A stretch of 64,000 nucleotides of DNA from an uncultured Planctomycetales bacterium (GCA_937889015.1 CALARR010000214.1:5856-69855); one strand, 5' to 3'. Counted from the stretch's first letter, positions 26,616 to 36,119 are shown. Notes: generated by a model not told the origin, from the letters alone. Numbers and translations are program-made.

Positions 26616-29069
26616 CTACTTCACGCTCAGCGACTCGCTTGGGCCGCTGGCCGGCTGGTAGGTGACTTCCAGGATTGGTGCGGCGCCGGCCTGGGGCGTA
26701 GACAGGTCGATTCGCAGCGTGGCCCGGCCTTGGGCTAGTTGGGCCTGGACCTCGACCGTCTGGGGCGTGGGTTGGCGCACCGTGCCTTGAACCTGATCCT
26801 GTTTGTCGGAGACGAACATCACGGCCGCGATTCGGCGCTGTGCGACTTTCTCGCGCGGCACAGCCGTGAAGTGCCACTCGTTGGGCGGATCGGGACGCTT
26901 GACCTTGGGAAATCCCTCCTTGGGATTCATGGGCCACTGGTCGGTCTGCGCATAGGCCATCCCGCCGGGCGTGAGCAGATGGACCTTCATCGATGCCTCT
27001 CCTCGCAGCGAGACGAACTGCTGGGCCGCCTCGTTCAATTCCAGCGGTTGGCGTGTGTGCAACAGCCACTGGAAATCGGCCGCCTGTGGCGCGGCCAGAT
27101 CGTCGACGATCGCCACCAGGCATGGGCGGACCAGGATCGCGTGCCGCCGCGCGCGTGTGAGGCGCCCGCCGTACGCGTCTTTGGCGTCGCCGCACACGTA
27201 TCCCCAATGCGGCGTGCTCTGGAAGTCGGTCAATCGCCCCCCGTGGTTGGCGCCGCTTCGCACCTGGCCTTGGCCGTCGACAAGGATCGCGTTGTGGGCC
27301 AGGGTCTGCTGGGCATATTTCGTGTGGAACGGTGCGCCGTGCGTCGGGTAGCGCGGGCCGCCTGTGATCGCCAAGGCGTGCCCTCCCTTGACCAGGGCGA
27401 AACCGTTCTGGTCGCAATGGCTGTGGCTCACGCCGCCGTAAGGCGACGACTTGAAGGCCAGCATCAAATCGCGATCGGGGTCGGCCAGGTGCGAGTGCAG
27501 TGCGGCCCAGCCCACGCCGAAGAAGGCCCGGTCCAACGGCAGCTTGGCTGGCGATTCCGGCGGCAACGTGTCGGGCAGGATCAGGCCCGGCAAAGGCGAC
27601 GGCGCAACCGGCCGGCCGCGCTCATCTCGGAGCAGATCGACCCAGCCGCGGACCACCGGATCGTTGAAACGCAGGGCGTGGAACTGCAGCAGCGCGCGGA
27701 TGGCGCTGGCGCGGGCGGGCACGCTGCCGTCTTCCGTGTCGCCAAACGGAGAGATCTCGGCGCGCGGCGCGATCTGGTACAGGAAGAAGTACCGTACCTT
27801 GCGGTAGAAAGGCCGCTGCCACATGTCGAAACCGGTGGCGGCGCGCAACGACTCCAGCGGCAACAGGTAGATCGTGTTATACGCCAGCCCGTAAGGAACT
27901 CCTTCCGCCCATCCCCCGTCTTTGCCGGCCCAATGAGGAAAGACAGTCATAAAGACGCGCATCGCGTAGTCCAGCCATACCTCGGCGCGCGGTTCTTCGG
28001 CCACGGCGATGGCGTGCTCGATCATATAGCCGGGCAGACGTCCGGCATGGCTCTCTTCGGGAAACGCCAGGTAGTCTCGTTTTTCCAAACGCCGCAGCAT
28101 CTGGTCGGCGCGCGCCACGAGCATCTTGCGGACCTTCGCTCGTTCGGCATCGCTGAGCAGGTCGTAGATCCAGTCGTAAGCATGAGCACACGACTTGACC
28201 AATCCCAACCCGATCTCGTCGCCGTACTTGCCCATCACCGACGAGACGCCCTCCGGGTCCCAGTCGGTCGCGCCCAGCAGGATGTCCTTGGCTACCAGGC
28301 CGTACTTCTCTTCACCACTGAGCAGGTACATCAACGACAGAGCAACCATACCGTCGGTGTGGTAATCGCGCATGTCGCGGAATGAGTCCTGGTAGGCGAT
28401 ACGCCGCTCGGCCGGGTCGGTAAGCTTGTCGTAGTCGGGTTCGACTGGTGGCTTGAGTTTCAGGGCCGCGCGCGCCTGCCGCTTCAAGACCTCGAAGGCC
28501 TCTTTGCGCGTCGTGTTCAGGCTAGCCTTGATCTCGGGCAACTGGGCCTTGGTGAAGATCAGTCGGGGATGTTCCTGGGGTACGCGTGCCAGCAACTCCT
28601 TGGCCGGGACCCAGGGCTGCGCGATCGCGTTGGCCGCGATGCTGAAGGACTGCGCCTGTCGCGTGTCGAGGACCTTGCCGGCGGAATCCAATGCTGTGAC
28701 TGACCATGTATACTGTCCTGCTGGCAGGACCTGGGGCGGCGAGTGGGCCGGATCGTCGATCACCGGCGACTGATACGCCATCTTGCCCGTGGCATCGCGG
28801 ATCTCCAACTGGTATCGCACCTGGCCGCGTTTGCCGGCTGGCCACCAGCAGAAGCCGGGCGGCGAGATCTCCAGGGCCTCGCCTTCCAACGGTCGCGAAT
28901 AGCAGGCTCCTGCAGGACGCTCTTGGGGAAACGCGACCGGGGCGGCCACGGCCTTTTCGCTCTTCTTCTCCCCCTTCTTGCCCGAGGACTTCGTCTCCTT
29001 GGCCAGGGCCGGAGAGGCAAGCGCCAACACTGCCAAAACGACAATCAAGCGATGCGACCAGAGCGACAT
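26616..29069 (-). CDS. Secreted heparinase II/III-like polysaccharide lyase (DUF4962)
   Basis: 817 residues from ATG 29069 (AAGGA 6-7 bases upstream); signal peptide MSLWSHRLIVVLAVLALASPALA. An N-terminal DUF4962-like region with a fibronectin-like start (~residues 40-130) is followed by an alpha/alpha-toroid (HPRLIFTKAQLPEI, YDWIYDLLSDAER, EESHAGRLPGYMIEHAIA) and a C-terminal heparinase-II/III beta-sandwich (GGVSHSHCDQNGFALVKGG, LAHNAILVDGQGQ). Such proteins cleave uronic-acid polysaccharides by beta-elimination. It lies beside two sulfatases, so the three may act together on a sulfated glycan. Confidence 0.82.
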   Translation of the reverse strand: MSLWSHRLIVVLAVLALASPALAKETKSSGKKGEKKSEKAVAAPVAFPQERPAGACYSRPLEGEALEISPPGFCWWPAGKRGQVRYQLEIRDATGKMAYQSPVIDDPAHSPPQVLPAGQYTWSVTALDSAGKVLDTRQAQSFSIAANAIAQPWVPAKELLARVPQEHPRLIFTKAQLPEIKASLNTTRKEAFEVLKRQARAALKLKPPVEPDYDKLTDPAERRIAYQDSFRDMRDYHTDGMVALSLMYLLSGEEKYGLVAKDILLGATDWDPEGVSSVMGKYGDEIGLGLVKSCAHAYDWIYDLLSDAERAKVRKMLVARADQMLRRLEKRDYLAFPEESHAGRLPGYMIEHAIAVAEEPRAEVWLDYAMRVFMTVFPHWAGKDGGWAEGVPYGLAYNTIYLLPLESLRAATGFDMWQRPFYRKVRYFFLYQIAPRAEISPFGDTEDGSVPARASAIRALLQFHALRFNDPVVRGWVDLLRDERGRPVAPSPLPGLILPDTLPPESPAKLPLDRAFFGVGWAALHSHLADPDRDLMLAFKSSPYGGVSHSHCDQNGFALVKGGHALAITGGPRYPTHGAPFHTKYAQQTLAHNAILVDGQGQVRSGANHGGRLTDFQSTPHWGYVCGDAKDAYGGRLTRARRHAILVRPCLVAIVDDLAAPQAADFQWLLHTRQPLELNEAAQQFVSLRGEASMKVHLLTPGGMAYAQTDQWPMNPKEGFPKVKRPDPPNEWHFTAVPREKVAQRRIAAVMFVSDKQDQVQGTVRQPTPQTVEVQAQLAQGRATLRIDLSTPQAGAAPILEVTYQPASGPSESLSVK

Positions 29070-29394
29070 AACGGGTCCTTTGTAGGCGGGAATCAGGGGG
29101 CTGGGGTGGGCGCAGCGGTCGCCTTGAGAAACACGTTCCGCCACGCCCGGCATGGACCAAGGACCCTATTCTAGCCGAACGCGGCAAGCGGTATCCAGAG
29201 TCCGGGGGCCGCCACACGCATTGGCAACCACAGAGACCGCGTCCGTGTTGGGGGACGCGAAGGGGGCGATGCGCGACCGCAAGTCTCGTCGCAGGTGGAG
29301 CTTGCAGCGAAGAGGGGACTGGCGTTATGCCGAAACGCCGCCCACGGCGACCGGCACAATTCGCCGCAAAACGCCCTGCGTACCGTGCGACGTT
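29070..29394. other. Gene-free stretch (325 bp)
   Basis: Upstream of the heparinase-like gene and downstream of the lipoprotein gene, both on the minus strand. It should contain the promoter of the former. No hairpin terminator, repeat or credible small ORF was seen. Confidence 0.5.
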
Positions 29395-29790
29395 CTACTG
29401 CTGGGGGCTGCCGCTCCCGGTCGGTGCGCGCACCGGCACCGAGCGCCGAGCCTGCTTCTGAACCTGGGTGCTGGAACGCGGTGCAGGCTGAGTCGCTGCC
29501 GCCGGCTTGGGTTGCGGCTGAACGGCTGGCGTGGGCTGTGCGGGCGGTTCTGGGATCACATCCAACCCTTGGCTCGTGGCTTTGAGGCCGTCGTCGTTGA
29601 CCGGTGGAGTGCCCACTGGCTCGCCGTAGGGTTCAATCACCGACCCGGCTCGGCCACACATGTGGCACCCCAGCGTTCCATCGCCCGAGCAGGTCGGCCC
29701 GCAGTAGTCATGGGGATGGCCGCACATGGAGCAGCCAACCGATAGCGCGATCAGCAAGGTACTGAAACCGTAGATCATAGCGCGATGCAT
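29395..29790 (-). CDS. Small Cys-rich lipoprotein
   Basis: 131 residues from ATG 29790, with GAGG upstream. The N-terminus MIYGFSTLLIALSVGC is a lipoprotein signal with lipobox Cys. The mature N-terminus SMCGHPHDYCGPTCSGDG and GCHMCG carry repeated Cys and His, then the chain becomes Pro/Ala/Gln-rich and likely disordered. Similar short Cys/His lipoproteins occur in planctomycetes; function unknown. It is divergent from the GT39-like gene. Confidence 0.7.
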   Translation of the reverse strand: MHRAMIYGFSTLLIALSVGCSMCGHPHDYCGPTCSGDGTLGCHMCGRAGSVIEPYGEPVGTPPVNDDGLKATSQGLDVIPEPPAQPTPAVQPQPKPAAATQPAPRSSTQVQKQARRSVPVRAPTGSGSPQQ

Positions 29791-29890
29791 GGCCAAGTCC
29801 CTCTGGGAACGGTGGGGATGTAACGGTATATTCGGCCAAACAGCTTGCCTGACCCGAATCTTTTTCCGTATCCGCATAAGCGGTCGAATC

Positions 29891-31393
29891 GTGCAGATTC
29901 ACCAAGTTGCCCAGCCTGCGCTGTCGAGACACGATCGGCTGTTGTGGGCCTTGCTAGCACTGACGGCCTTGATTCGGCTGGTGGCCATCGATCGCCCGTT
30001 GTTGGGCAATTTCGCCACCAAGAACGTGGTCTACGCGATGATCGCCCGAAACTGGGCCGAAGGTCGCGCCGATTTGTGGCATCCCACGCTGGACTGCCTG
30101 GTGGGGGACCAACGGGGCCTGCACATGCTGGAATTCCCCGTGTCGGCCTATGTGGCTGGCGGACTGTGGAAGCTCGGGAAGGGATCTCTGGACGCCTGGG
30201 GTCGCGGCGTCTCAGTGCTGTTCAGTGTGGCGTCTGTGGCCGTGTTGTGGCAACTGGTCGTGCGGCGGCACGGGCGCGTGGCCGCGGGCGCGGCGTGCCT
30301 GGTGCTGGCTCTGTCGCCGGTCTGCGTGTTGTACGGCCAGAGCTTCATGCTCGAATCTTCGCTGGTCTTCTTTGTCGTCGGCGCATGGTGGGCGGCCGAC
30401 CGTTGGGCAGGCTCGGGACGCTGGTCTTGGCTGGTCGTGTATGGCCTATGCTTGTCCCTGCTGCTTCTGACCAAAATCTATGCCCTGGTCTACCTCCTGC
30501 CTCTGCTGCTGATCGCCTGGCGTCCGGCATTCGGCCAGGCCGTCTGGCGTGCGCGAGGGATGTTCTTCGCCGCGAGCGTGCTGGCCATGATTCCGGCGGG
30601 AATTTGGTATGCCCATGCCTATGCCACGGGCCAGCCGGACTCACCGCTGGCCCATCGCGTGTACTACTCCGTGCGCAACAGCGCGGCGGTTCATGCGTTG
30701 CCCAGCCCTCTGCTGCGCTCGCCCGAGTTCTACGTTCGCATGCTGGACGACCTGAGCGGCCCGGTGCTGACGCCGGTCGGCTGCGCGTTGCTGCTGGCGT
30801 CGCTGCTCACGGGCTGCTGGCGTACCTATGGGGCCTGGCTGGCCGCAGCCGCATTGCTGGTTCTGGCCTTGCCGCTGAAGTTCTACGAGATGAACTACTA
30901 CTGGATGGCGGTGCTGCCGCCGTTGTGCGTGCTGGCGGGCGTGGGCTGGGAGGCCATTCACAGCCGTTTTTGCCCGTCGCGCATGGCCGTTCTGGGGCTG
31001 GTTCTACTGTTGGCGGTCTGGTCCCTGCGTTACTCCGCACGACCGGCCTTCGTTACGCCCGGCGAAGATCGCCAAGTGGTGGCGGCGGGCCATGAATTGC
31101 AGCGCATGGCCGGACCCGACGATCGCGTAGTCACCATGCACGGCAGTTGCATCGACCTGCTCTACTACTGCAACCGTCCGGGGTGGGCCGTCGATCCTGG
31201 CACAAAGGACCTGCCGGCAGTCTTGGACGAGTGCCGGCGCAACGGCGCTCGGTGGCTTGTACTCGTGGGACGTGCATCGACCGAGTTGGAACAGGTCAAG
31301 TTCCTCACGTCGGTTCTCCACACGAATGTCAGGACCTACACCGCCGGCTCCGCCGTCCTGGAAAGCTACTCGCTGTATCGCGTCGAGCCATAG
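29891..31393 (+). CDS. Membrane glycosyltransferase (GT39/ArnT-like)
   Basis: About 500 residues from GTG 29891; the frame is open back to ATG 29789, but that would overlap the start of the divergent lipoprotein, so the start is uncertain. About ten hydrophobic helices. The first periplasmic loop (LIRLVAIDRPLLGNF ... YAMIARNWAEG) fits the polyprenyl-phosphate-mannose-dependent (PMT_2) glycosyltransferases, which use lipid-linked sugars at the outer face of the inner membrane. The C-terminal ~100 residues form a soluble domain. The nearby GT2 gene could supply its lipid-linked donor. Confidence 0.75.
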   Translation: MQIHQVAQPALSRHDRLLWALLALTALIRLVAIDRPLLGNFATKNVVYAMIARNWAEGRADLWHPTLDCLVGDQRGLHMLEFPVSAYVAGGLWKLGKGSLDAWGRGVSVLFSVASVAVLWQLVVRRHGRVAAGAACLVLALSPVCVLYGQSFMLESSLVFFVVGAWWAADRWAGSGRWSWLVVYGLCLSLLLLTKIYALVYLLPLLLIAWRPAFGQAVWRARGMFFAASVLAMIPAGIWYAHAYATGQPDSPLAHRVYYSVRNSAAVHALPSPLLRSPEFYVRMLDDLSGPVLTPVGCALLLASLLTGCWRTYGAWLAAAALLVLALPLKFYEMNYYWMAVLPPLCVLAGVGWEAIHSRFCPSRMAVLGLVLLLAVWSLRYSARPAFVTPGEDRQVVAAGHELQRMAGPDDRVVTMHGSCIDLLYYCNRPGWAVDPGTKDLPAVLDECRRNGARWLVLVGRASTELEQVKFLTSVLHTNVRTYTAGSAVLESYSLYRVEP

Positions 31394-31408
31394 GGGCAGG
31401 CGGGGCGA

Positions 31409-33100
31409 TCAGAACTCGCGCACGATCGTGACCTGGCGGTCGCGGTTGAGGGTTTCGACGTAAGAGCTCAGGTCGGTCCAAGGTTCGAGCACGCGGTCCT
31501 GATACACGTTGCTCGCCGCGATATAGACCGGCTCCAGGTCGGATGCGAAGTACATGGCTGCAATTTGCACCCGAGGATCGGTCAATTCAATCCCGTCGCC
31601 CACGCGAAGTGACGGGTTGGAGGTAGTCGCTGGTCCGCCCTGGGCTGCGGCCGGCAATTCCAACCGGCGGATGAGACGTACCGGGGCAGGACGCCGGCCC
31701 GTAATCAAGCGACGCTGAAGCAGCCTTCGGACCAGGGTACGGCAGAAGCGACCCAAGTTGACCATGCCCAAGTGCAGGAGGGCCTGTTTCCAGGGGGTGG
31801 CCGTCTCGAACCGGATCCAGTGCAGATCGGCCTGAATGATCATGACATTGGCATCCAGGGCCATCTGCACAGGACGCCGTAGATCGTGCAGGTTGGAGGC
31901 TGCCACTCGACCATCGGCCGTCTGAATCACCAGGCCGGCGTCGGTGACTGTCTGATGCGACTGGCGAAAATGGCAAAAAACACCTCCGCGTGCTCCAGAA
32001 GCAATCGTCTGGCGGTCGGCCTGACGGTGGACGAACAATTTCGCGCCGCCGAAGTAGCGTCTTTCGGGTATTGGGGGAGGGGGGTAGGTGCCAGGGCGGT
32101 CGGCTGACCAGTCGCGATAGGCCTCCAGCAGGTTTGCCGTACGGTGGGCGTAGAGGCGGTCGTCGCTGAAATGGGCCTGTCGGCCCTGCCGGAGGGCTTC
32201 CAGGTGGCCGTCGGCCAGATCGGCCGCGTGAGGATCGCGTGCCGCCAGCAGCTCCATGCCGTGCGGGAAGAAGTGGCCGGTGCCGCGACTGCCATACAAG
32301 CCGCCGTAGCTGCCATCGGGATGCAGGAACCAGCGCGCAAAGGCGACGGCGCGGCGCAGCCCCTCGTCCAGCGCGGAGGTGCCCGGCTCGTTGGCCATCT
32401 CGCGGTGCAGCTTGGCCAGGCAATCGATGGTCAGCGTCTGGTAGCCTGGATCAGCTCCGCCGTATTCTTCAAACCAACCCTCTTCATGCTGCGTGGCCAG
32501 GAACGCGCGAAGGCGGCTTCGAGCGGCGTCGCGGTATCGCTCCAGGCCCGGCAAATGGCCCGTATGCCACAGGCCCAGAACCGCCAAGGCATGGTGGTTC
32601 GACAGGCGGCCCGACTCCCCGTGGTTGAGCACCCACTCGGCTCGCCGCCCCAGCCAGTCCAGGATCGCCGGCTCGTGGAGTTTCAGGATACGGCAAGTCC
32701 GCGCCGCGGCTTGCAGCGAGAATACCGCCGCCCCCAGGGCGCGTTCAAAGGGATAGTAATCGTCGCACGAGCCGTCGCCGTGCGAACTGCGTGCGGCAAA
32801 GGCCACTGCGGCGGCGGCCAGTTCTCGCACCCGCCCCTGGCCGTGCCAGCGATTGCCCGGCAGCGACTCGCTGTAGGCCAGGGCCAACGCCAGGCATCCT
32901 TCCTGGTGCATGGCCGATGGAAAGCTGCTGGTGCGGTAGTGCCAGTACTCGCGATCCAGGCAGCCGTAGGTGGCGCGCAACGGATTGCGATCGATCGCTC
33001 CCAACAGACGCGGCAGATCTGCCCAGGCTGCTTGCAGATAGAGTTGCCTCTGCGAGGGGTCGCGAGTGGTTCTGGGCGTCGAAGTCTCGGCGTGCCCCAT
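31409..33100 (-). CDS. Uncharacterised protein, alpha/alpha-toroid-like
   Basis: 563 residues with no signal peptide. Helix-rich N-terminal ~330 residues with aromatic/Gly motifs (GDGSCDDYYPFERAL, LSNHHALAVLGLW, EEYGGADPGYQTLT, DGSYGGLYGSRGTGHF) that look like an (alpha/alpha)6 barrel as in heparinase or alginate-lyase N-domains; the remainder is beta-rich. I do not recognise a named family. It lies 72 bp downstream of the GT2 gene on the same strand and is probably co-transcribed with it, suggesting a role in surface glycan metabolism. Confidence 0.6.
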   Translation of the reverse strand: MGHAETSTPRTTRDPSQRQLYLQAAWADLPRLLGAIDRNPLRATYGCLDREYWHYRTSSFPSAMHQEGCLALALAYSESLPGNRWHGQGRVRELAAAAVAFAARSSHGDGSCDDYYPFERALGAAVFSLQAAARTCRILKLHEPAILDWLGRRAEWVLNHGESGRLSNHHALAVLGLWHTGHLPGLERYRDAARSRLRAFLATQHEEGWFEEYGGADPGYQTLTIDCLAKLHREMANEPGTSALDEGLRRAVAFARWFLHPDGSYGGLYGSRGTGHFFPHGMELLAARDPHAADLADGHLEALRQGRQAHFSDDRLYAHRTANLLEAYRDWSADRPGTYPPPPIPERRYFGGAKLFVHRQADRQTIASGARGGVFCHFRQSHQTVTDAGLVIQTADGRVAASNLHDLRRPVQMALDANVMIIQADLHWIRFETATPWKQALLHLGMVNLGRFCRTLVRRLLQRRLITGRRPAPVRLIRRLELPAAAQGGPATTSNPSLRVGDGIELTDPRVQIAAMYFASDLEPVYIAASNVYQDRVLEPWTDLSSYVETLNRDRQVTIVREF

Positions 33101-33172
33101 CGCTCTTTCCTGGTGCGGACCGGAGCCACCAGGGGGTGGCTTGTGCCAAAGGCGGCCCTGGATGAACGGTCT

Positions 33173-34105
33173 TCAGCGCCGGTGATGGGCGACGATCACT
33201 TCCGCCAGCATTCCCAACATGCAGGTCATGAATCCGGCGACCATGATGACGATGTCCGACTCCTGCATGCTGCCCGTGAGCCAGATGTCGATTGCAGTCT
33301 TGCAAATTCCCATGGCGATCAGCAGGCCCGCCAGCGGCAAGAAGACCTTCAAGGGCCGGAAGTACAAGACCATGCGGATGACTGTTGCCAGATAGGCGGC
33401 CGTGTCCTTCAGGGGATGGAACTTGCTGCGACCAATCCGTGGCCGGTAGGGTGTCGGCACGTACTTCACGGCATAGCCGTTGGTCAGGAAGGCCAAGGTC
33501 ATGGTCGTCACGCAAGAGAACCCATCGGGCACAACCCATAGCCAGGGGAGCATGGCGTCCCGCTTGAAGGCCTTCAGTCCGGTATTCAGGTCGGGAATGG
33601 CGTGCCCGGTCAGGTAACAGGCCAGTTTGCGGATGAACCACTTGGCTGGCCGCCGCAGCCAGGGCAAGGTGCCCTGTTCGCTGGTTCGCGCACCATTAAC
33701 CTGGTCGTAGGCCGGGAAGTGACGCAGCAACTCCGGCACCGCATCGGCCGGGTAGGTCCCGTCGGCGTCCAGCATCACGATCAACTCGCCGCGCGCGTGC
33801 CGGATGCCGACTTTCCTCGCGGCGCCGGCCCCGCTGCGGAATGGCTTGCGAACGATCCGCACAGGGCACTGCCAGCAGGTCTGCGCAAACTGCCCGACAA
33901 GCTCGACGGTTCCATCGGTCGAAGCGTCATCGACGATCAGGATCTCGTATCGAAGCCCCATGGGGGTGATCGCCGCAACGATCTCCTCCAGGACGAAGCC
34001 AATCGCCTGCTCCTCGTTGTACGTGGGCAGAAGAACTGTCAGTCGCCAGGGCTCGGCGACATTTGTGTTCGACGCGACCAGGGTCTGCGTCTGCCAACCC
34101 TCCAT
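33173..34105 (-). CDS. GT2 glycosyltransferase (dolichyl-phosphate mannose synthase-like)
   Basis: 310 residues. GT-A domain with LTVLLPTYNEEQAIG, ILIVDDASTDGT and MLDADGTYP (nucleotide/metal DxD), then GARTSEQ and the LNTGLKAFKRDA motif of the DPM1/GtrB branch. Two C-terminal transmembrane helices (approx. 235-260 and 275-300). It would transfer a sugar from a nucleotide donor to a polyprenyl phosphate at the cytoplasmic face, making the donor used by GT39-type enzymes such as the neighbour at 29891-31393. Confidence 0.88.
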   Translation of the reverse strand: MEGWQTQTLVASNTNVAEPWRLTVLLPTYNEEQAIGFVLEEIVAAITPMGLRYEILIVDDASTDGTVELVGQFAQTCWQCPVRIVRKPFRSGAGAARKVGIRHARGELIVMLDADGTYPADAVPELLRHFPAYDQVNGARTSEQGTLPWLRRPAKWFIRKLACYLTGHAIPDLNTGLKAFKRDAMLPWLWVVPDGFSCVTTMTLAFLTNGYAVKYVPTPYRPRIGRSKFHPLKDTAAYLATVIRMVLYFRPLKVFLPLAGLLIAMGICKTAIDIWLTGSMQESDIVIMVAGFMTCMLGMLAEVIVAHHRR

Positions 34106-34558
34106 GGTTCAGCCTCCGCCGATAGTGCACAGGACCAAGCAAAGCGCTTGGCAGCAGTCCTGGAATCGCGCATCGGCGCGACGTTATTCCCGCCATCGAA
34201 GCCGCAGGGCCGATTCCAGAGGCCGTTTTTATACCACACACGGTCCAGGGCCACCAATCCCAGTACGCGGCGTTGGATGATGCCTTGCTGGCCTGATGGC
34301 GAGGCTCGCCGGCGGTACGGGAGGCACCGCCGCCCAGTGGTTGCTCTCACGTTGCCGGGAGAGCTCATCGCACCTGGACCGGGGGGCAAGAATCGCCCCG
34401 AGAAGCCCCCGGCGCAAACGAAAAGCCGGATCCCGCAGGGTCCGGCTTGCCCTAGGCAGTCGATTGACATTGTCGGAGCAACAGGGCTTGTCCGACGTGG
34501 TGAAAACTGCCCGGCGGCCCGCTGGCGAGCCGCCGGGCGATGAATTCACAAGCTGACC
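34106..34558. other. Gene-free stretch (453 bp) with terminator
   Basis: Upstream region of the GT2 gene and downstream region of the Cys-rich repeat gene, both on the minus strand. It holds the intrinsic terminator at 34423-34448. No credible ORF was seen in the rest. Confidence 0.55.
34423..34448 (-). terminator. Intrinsic terminator of the Cys-rich repeat gene
   Basis: AAGCCGGA (34423-34430) pairs with TCCGGCTT (34441-34448); the loop extends the stem by about three further pairs. Read on the minus strand the stem is followed by TTTTCGTTT, so it terminates the gene ending at 34559. Confidence 0.85.
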
Positions 34559-35305
34559 TTAGGCAGCCTTCGGGGCCTTGGGGGCCGCGGGAGCCGCAGG
34601 GGCCTTGGGGGCTGCGGGAGCAGCAGCCGGAGCGGGCGGAGCCGCAACCGGAGCCGGGCCGCAAGCCGGATCGCAGGCCGCGGGAGCGCAAGCTACCGGG
34701 GCGCAGGTCTTCGGAGCGCAGGTCTTCGGACGGCAGGTCCGCAGGCTGCAGCGCTTCTTCGGGCCGCAGGTCGCCGGCTCGCAAGCCGGGGCGCAGGCCG
34801 CCGGCTCACAAGCTGCCGGAGCGCAGGTCTTCGGAGCGCAGGTCTTCGGACGGCAGGTCCGCAGACGGCAGTGCTTCGGGCCGCAGGTCGCCGGCTCGCA
34901 AGCCGGGGCGCAGGGGGCCGGAGCCGCACAGGGGGCCGGAGCGCAGGCCGCGGGAGCGCAAGCTACCGGGGCGCAGGTCTTCGGAGCGCAGGTCTCAGGA
35001 CGGCAGGTCCGCAGACGGCAGCGCTTCGGGCCACAGGTGGCCGGCTCACAAGCCGGAGCGCAGGGTGCCGGAGCCGCACAGGGCTCGGGGCAGCAGGTCT
35101 TCGGACGGCAGGTCCGCAGACGGAAGGAGTGCTTCGGGCCGCAGGTCGCCGGCTCGCAAGCCGGAGCGCAGGGGGCCGGAGCGCAGGTCGCCGGAGCGCA
35201 AGCGGCCGGGGCGCACGGACTAGCCGACGCCTGGTCGCCGCACAGCAGGGCGATGCCCAGCACCGCGAACAGGATCGCGATGCCACAAACAAAGGTGCGA
35301 TTCAT
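34559..35305 (-). CDS. Secreted Cys-rich Ala/Pro repeat protein
   Basis: 248 residues from ATG 35305 (GGAGG ~8 bases upstream). Signal peptide MNRTFVCGIAILFAVLGIAL to about residue 28. The mature protein is built of pentapeptide-like units (CAPAA, CAPKT, CEPAT, CGPK) arranged into four ~45-residue repeats, each ending in LRTCRPKTC. Cys recurs about every five residues, and there are almost no acidic residues. The last ~40 residues are Ala/Pro/Lys only. The composition suggests an extracellular structural protein cross-linked by disulfides; planctomycete envelopes are known to be rich in Cys-containing protein. No enzymatic motif is present. Confidence 0.8.
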   Translation of the reverse strand: MNRTFVCGIAILFAVLGIALLCGDQASASPCAPAACAPATCAPAPCAPACEPATCGPKHSFRLRTCRPKTCCPEPCAAPAPCAPACEPATCGPKRCRLRTCRPETCAPKTCAPVACAPAACAPAPCAAPAPCAPACEPATCGPKHCRLRTCRPKTCAPKTCAPAACEPAACAPACEPATCGPKKRCSLRTCRPKTCAPKTCAPVACAPAACDPACGPAPVAAPPAPAAAPAAPKAPAAPAAPKAPKAA

Positions 35306-36092
35306 TCGAAAAACCTCCACTTACAGGTACCGTAGCGTAAAGGACTCGCTTTGTTGCCACCAGTTCCATTTCGCTCTCCTGCCCTGGCGGCACACTTAAC
35401 TGGAGAGCGCCCAAACGCAGAAACTACGCTACCGCCTTTATGTGCCTCCTCGCTGCCCTGTTGAAGCTTGAGGCTTGGCGGAACAGAAACGGATACGCAG
35501 GTTAAGAGAATAAGCTAGCAGGCAACGATCGCTTGTCAAGCGGGGGGCAGTCAAAATGTATGCATTAGGGTAGGTCGGCATTCTAGGGATAGTGGAACAA
35601 TTATTTGAAAACTTAGGTCACGTTTGCACCCACGCGGCACAGTCGACAATAATAGAACCAACGGACGCGCGAGGAGTACATGTATCGCACGCGCAACTTC
35701 AGCATGAGTAGCGAGTTGCGGCTATGGTGGCAATCCTCGACACTCCCTCCAATCGTATTGCAGCGATACCATCATAGCTTACCCAGTTGATGTCAGACAC
35801 AAATTCGTCAAAGTTTCTCTAACTCGCATAAGCTTGGCAATAATCAACGATCTTGGCGACTCTTGTGCCCTGTGCTAGGGGACGGGAGGCGCGCTAAGGT
35901 AGCACGACAGGACGACGGGTTGAGCGTGTGAGGGGCCTTGCCCTCGATGGCAGCCGAGCCGGTCGTCGAGACAATGAGGACCAAAGCCAATTCCGTCCCC
36001 GTGTGGTGCGGCGTGCCACCGATTGTCTTCAGCGGCAAACTGCCGGGTGAGGCTGGCCTATCTGGACGCGAATGGCTTCACCAAGAAACAAG
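35306..36092. other. Low-GC gene-free region (~790 bp)
   Basis: Between the Cys-rich repeat gene and the hairpin at 36093. The part at roughly 35470-35880 is visibly richer in A and T than the coding flanks, with runs such as AATTATTTGAAAA. It contains only short ORFs without matching codon use. It must hold the promoter of the Cys-rich gene at its left end. It could also carry an untranslated RNA or be acquired DNA, but I see no recognisable RNA family. Confidence 0.5.
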
Positions 36093-36119
36093 CCGACCCG
36101 CGGTGATGCCGCGGGTCGG
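36093..36119 (-). terminator. Strong hairpin, probable terminator of lipoprotein gene
   Basis: Perfect 11-bp inverted repeat CCGACCCGCGG (36093-36103) / CCGCGGGTCGG (36109-36119) with a 5-base loop. On the minus strand it is followed by CTTGTTTCTT, so it likely ends the transcript of the lipoprotein gene whose stop is at 36226. Confidence 0.75.

Noticed and set aside
34559..35305. Regular repeats resembling a CRISPR array
   Set aside because: The periodicity is that of a translated Cys/Pro/Ala repeat in a single open frame with signal peptide and terminator; there are no unique spacers or cas genes.
35680..35790. A 36-codon ORF preceded by GAGGAG in the low-GC region
   Set aside because: The spacing to the ATG is only three bases and the peptide has no recognisable character; it may be chance.
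35844..36038. A 64-codon minus-strand ORF in the gene-free region
   Set aside because: Composition and codon use do not resemble neighbouring genes and no RBS precedes it.
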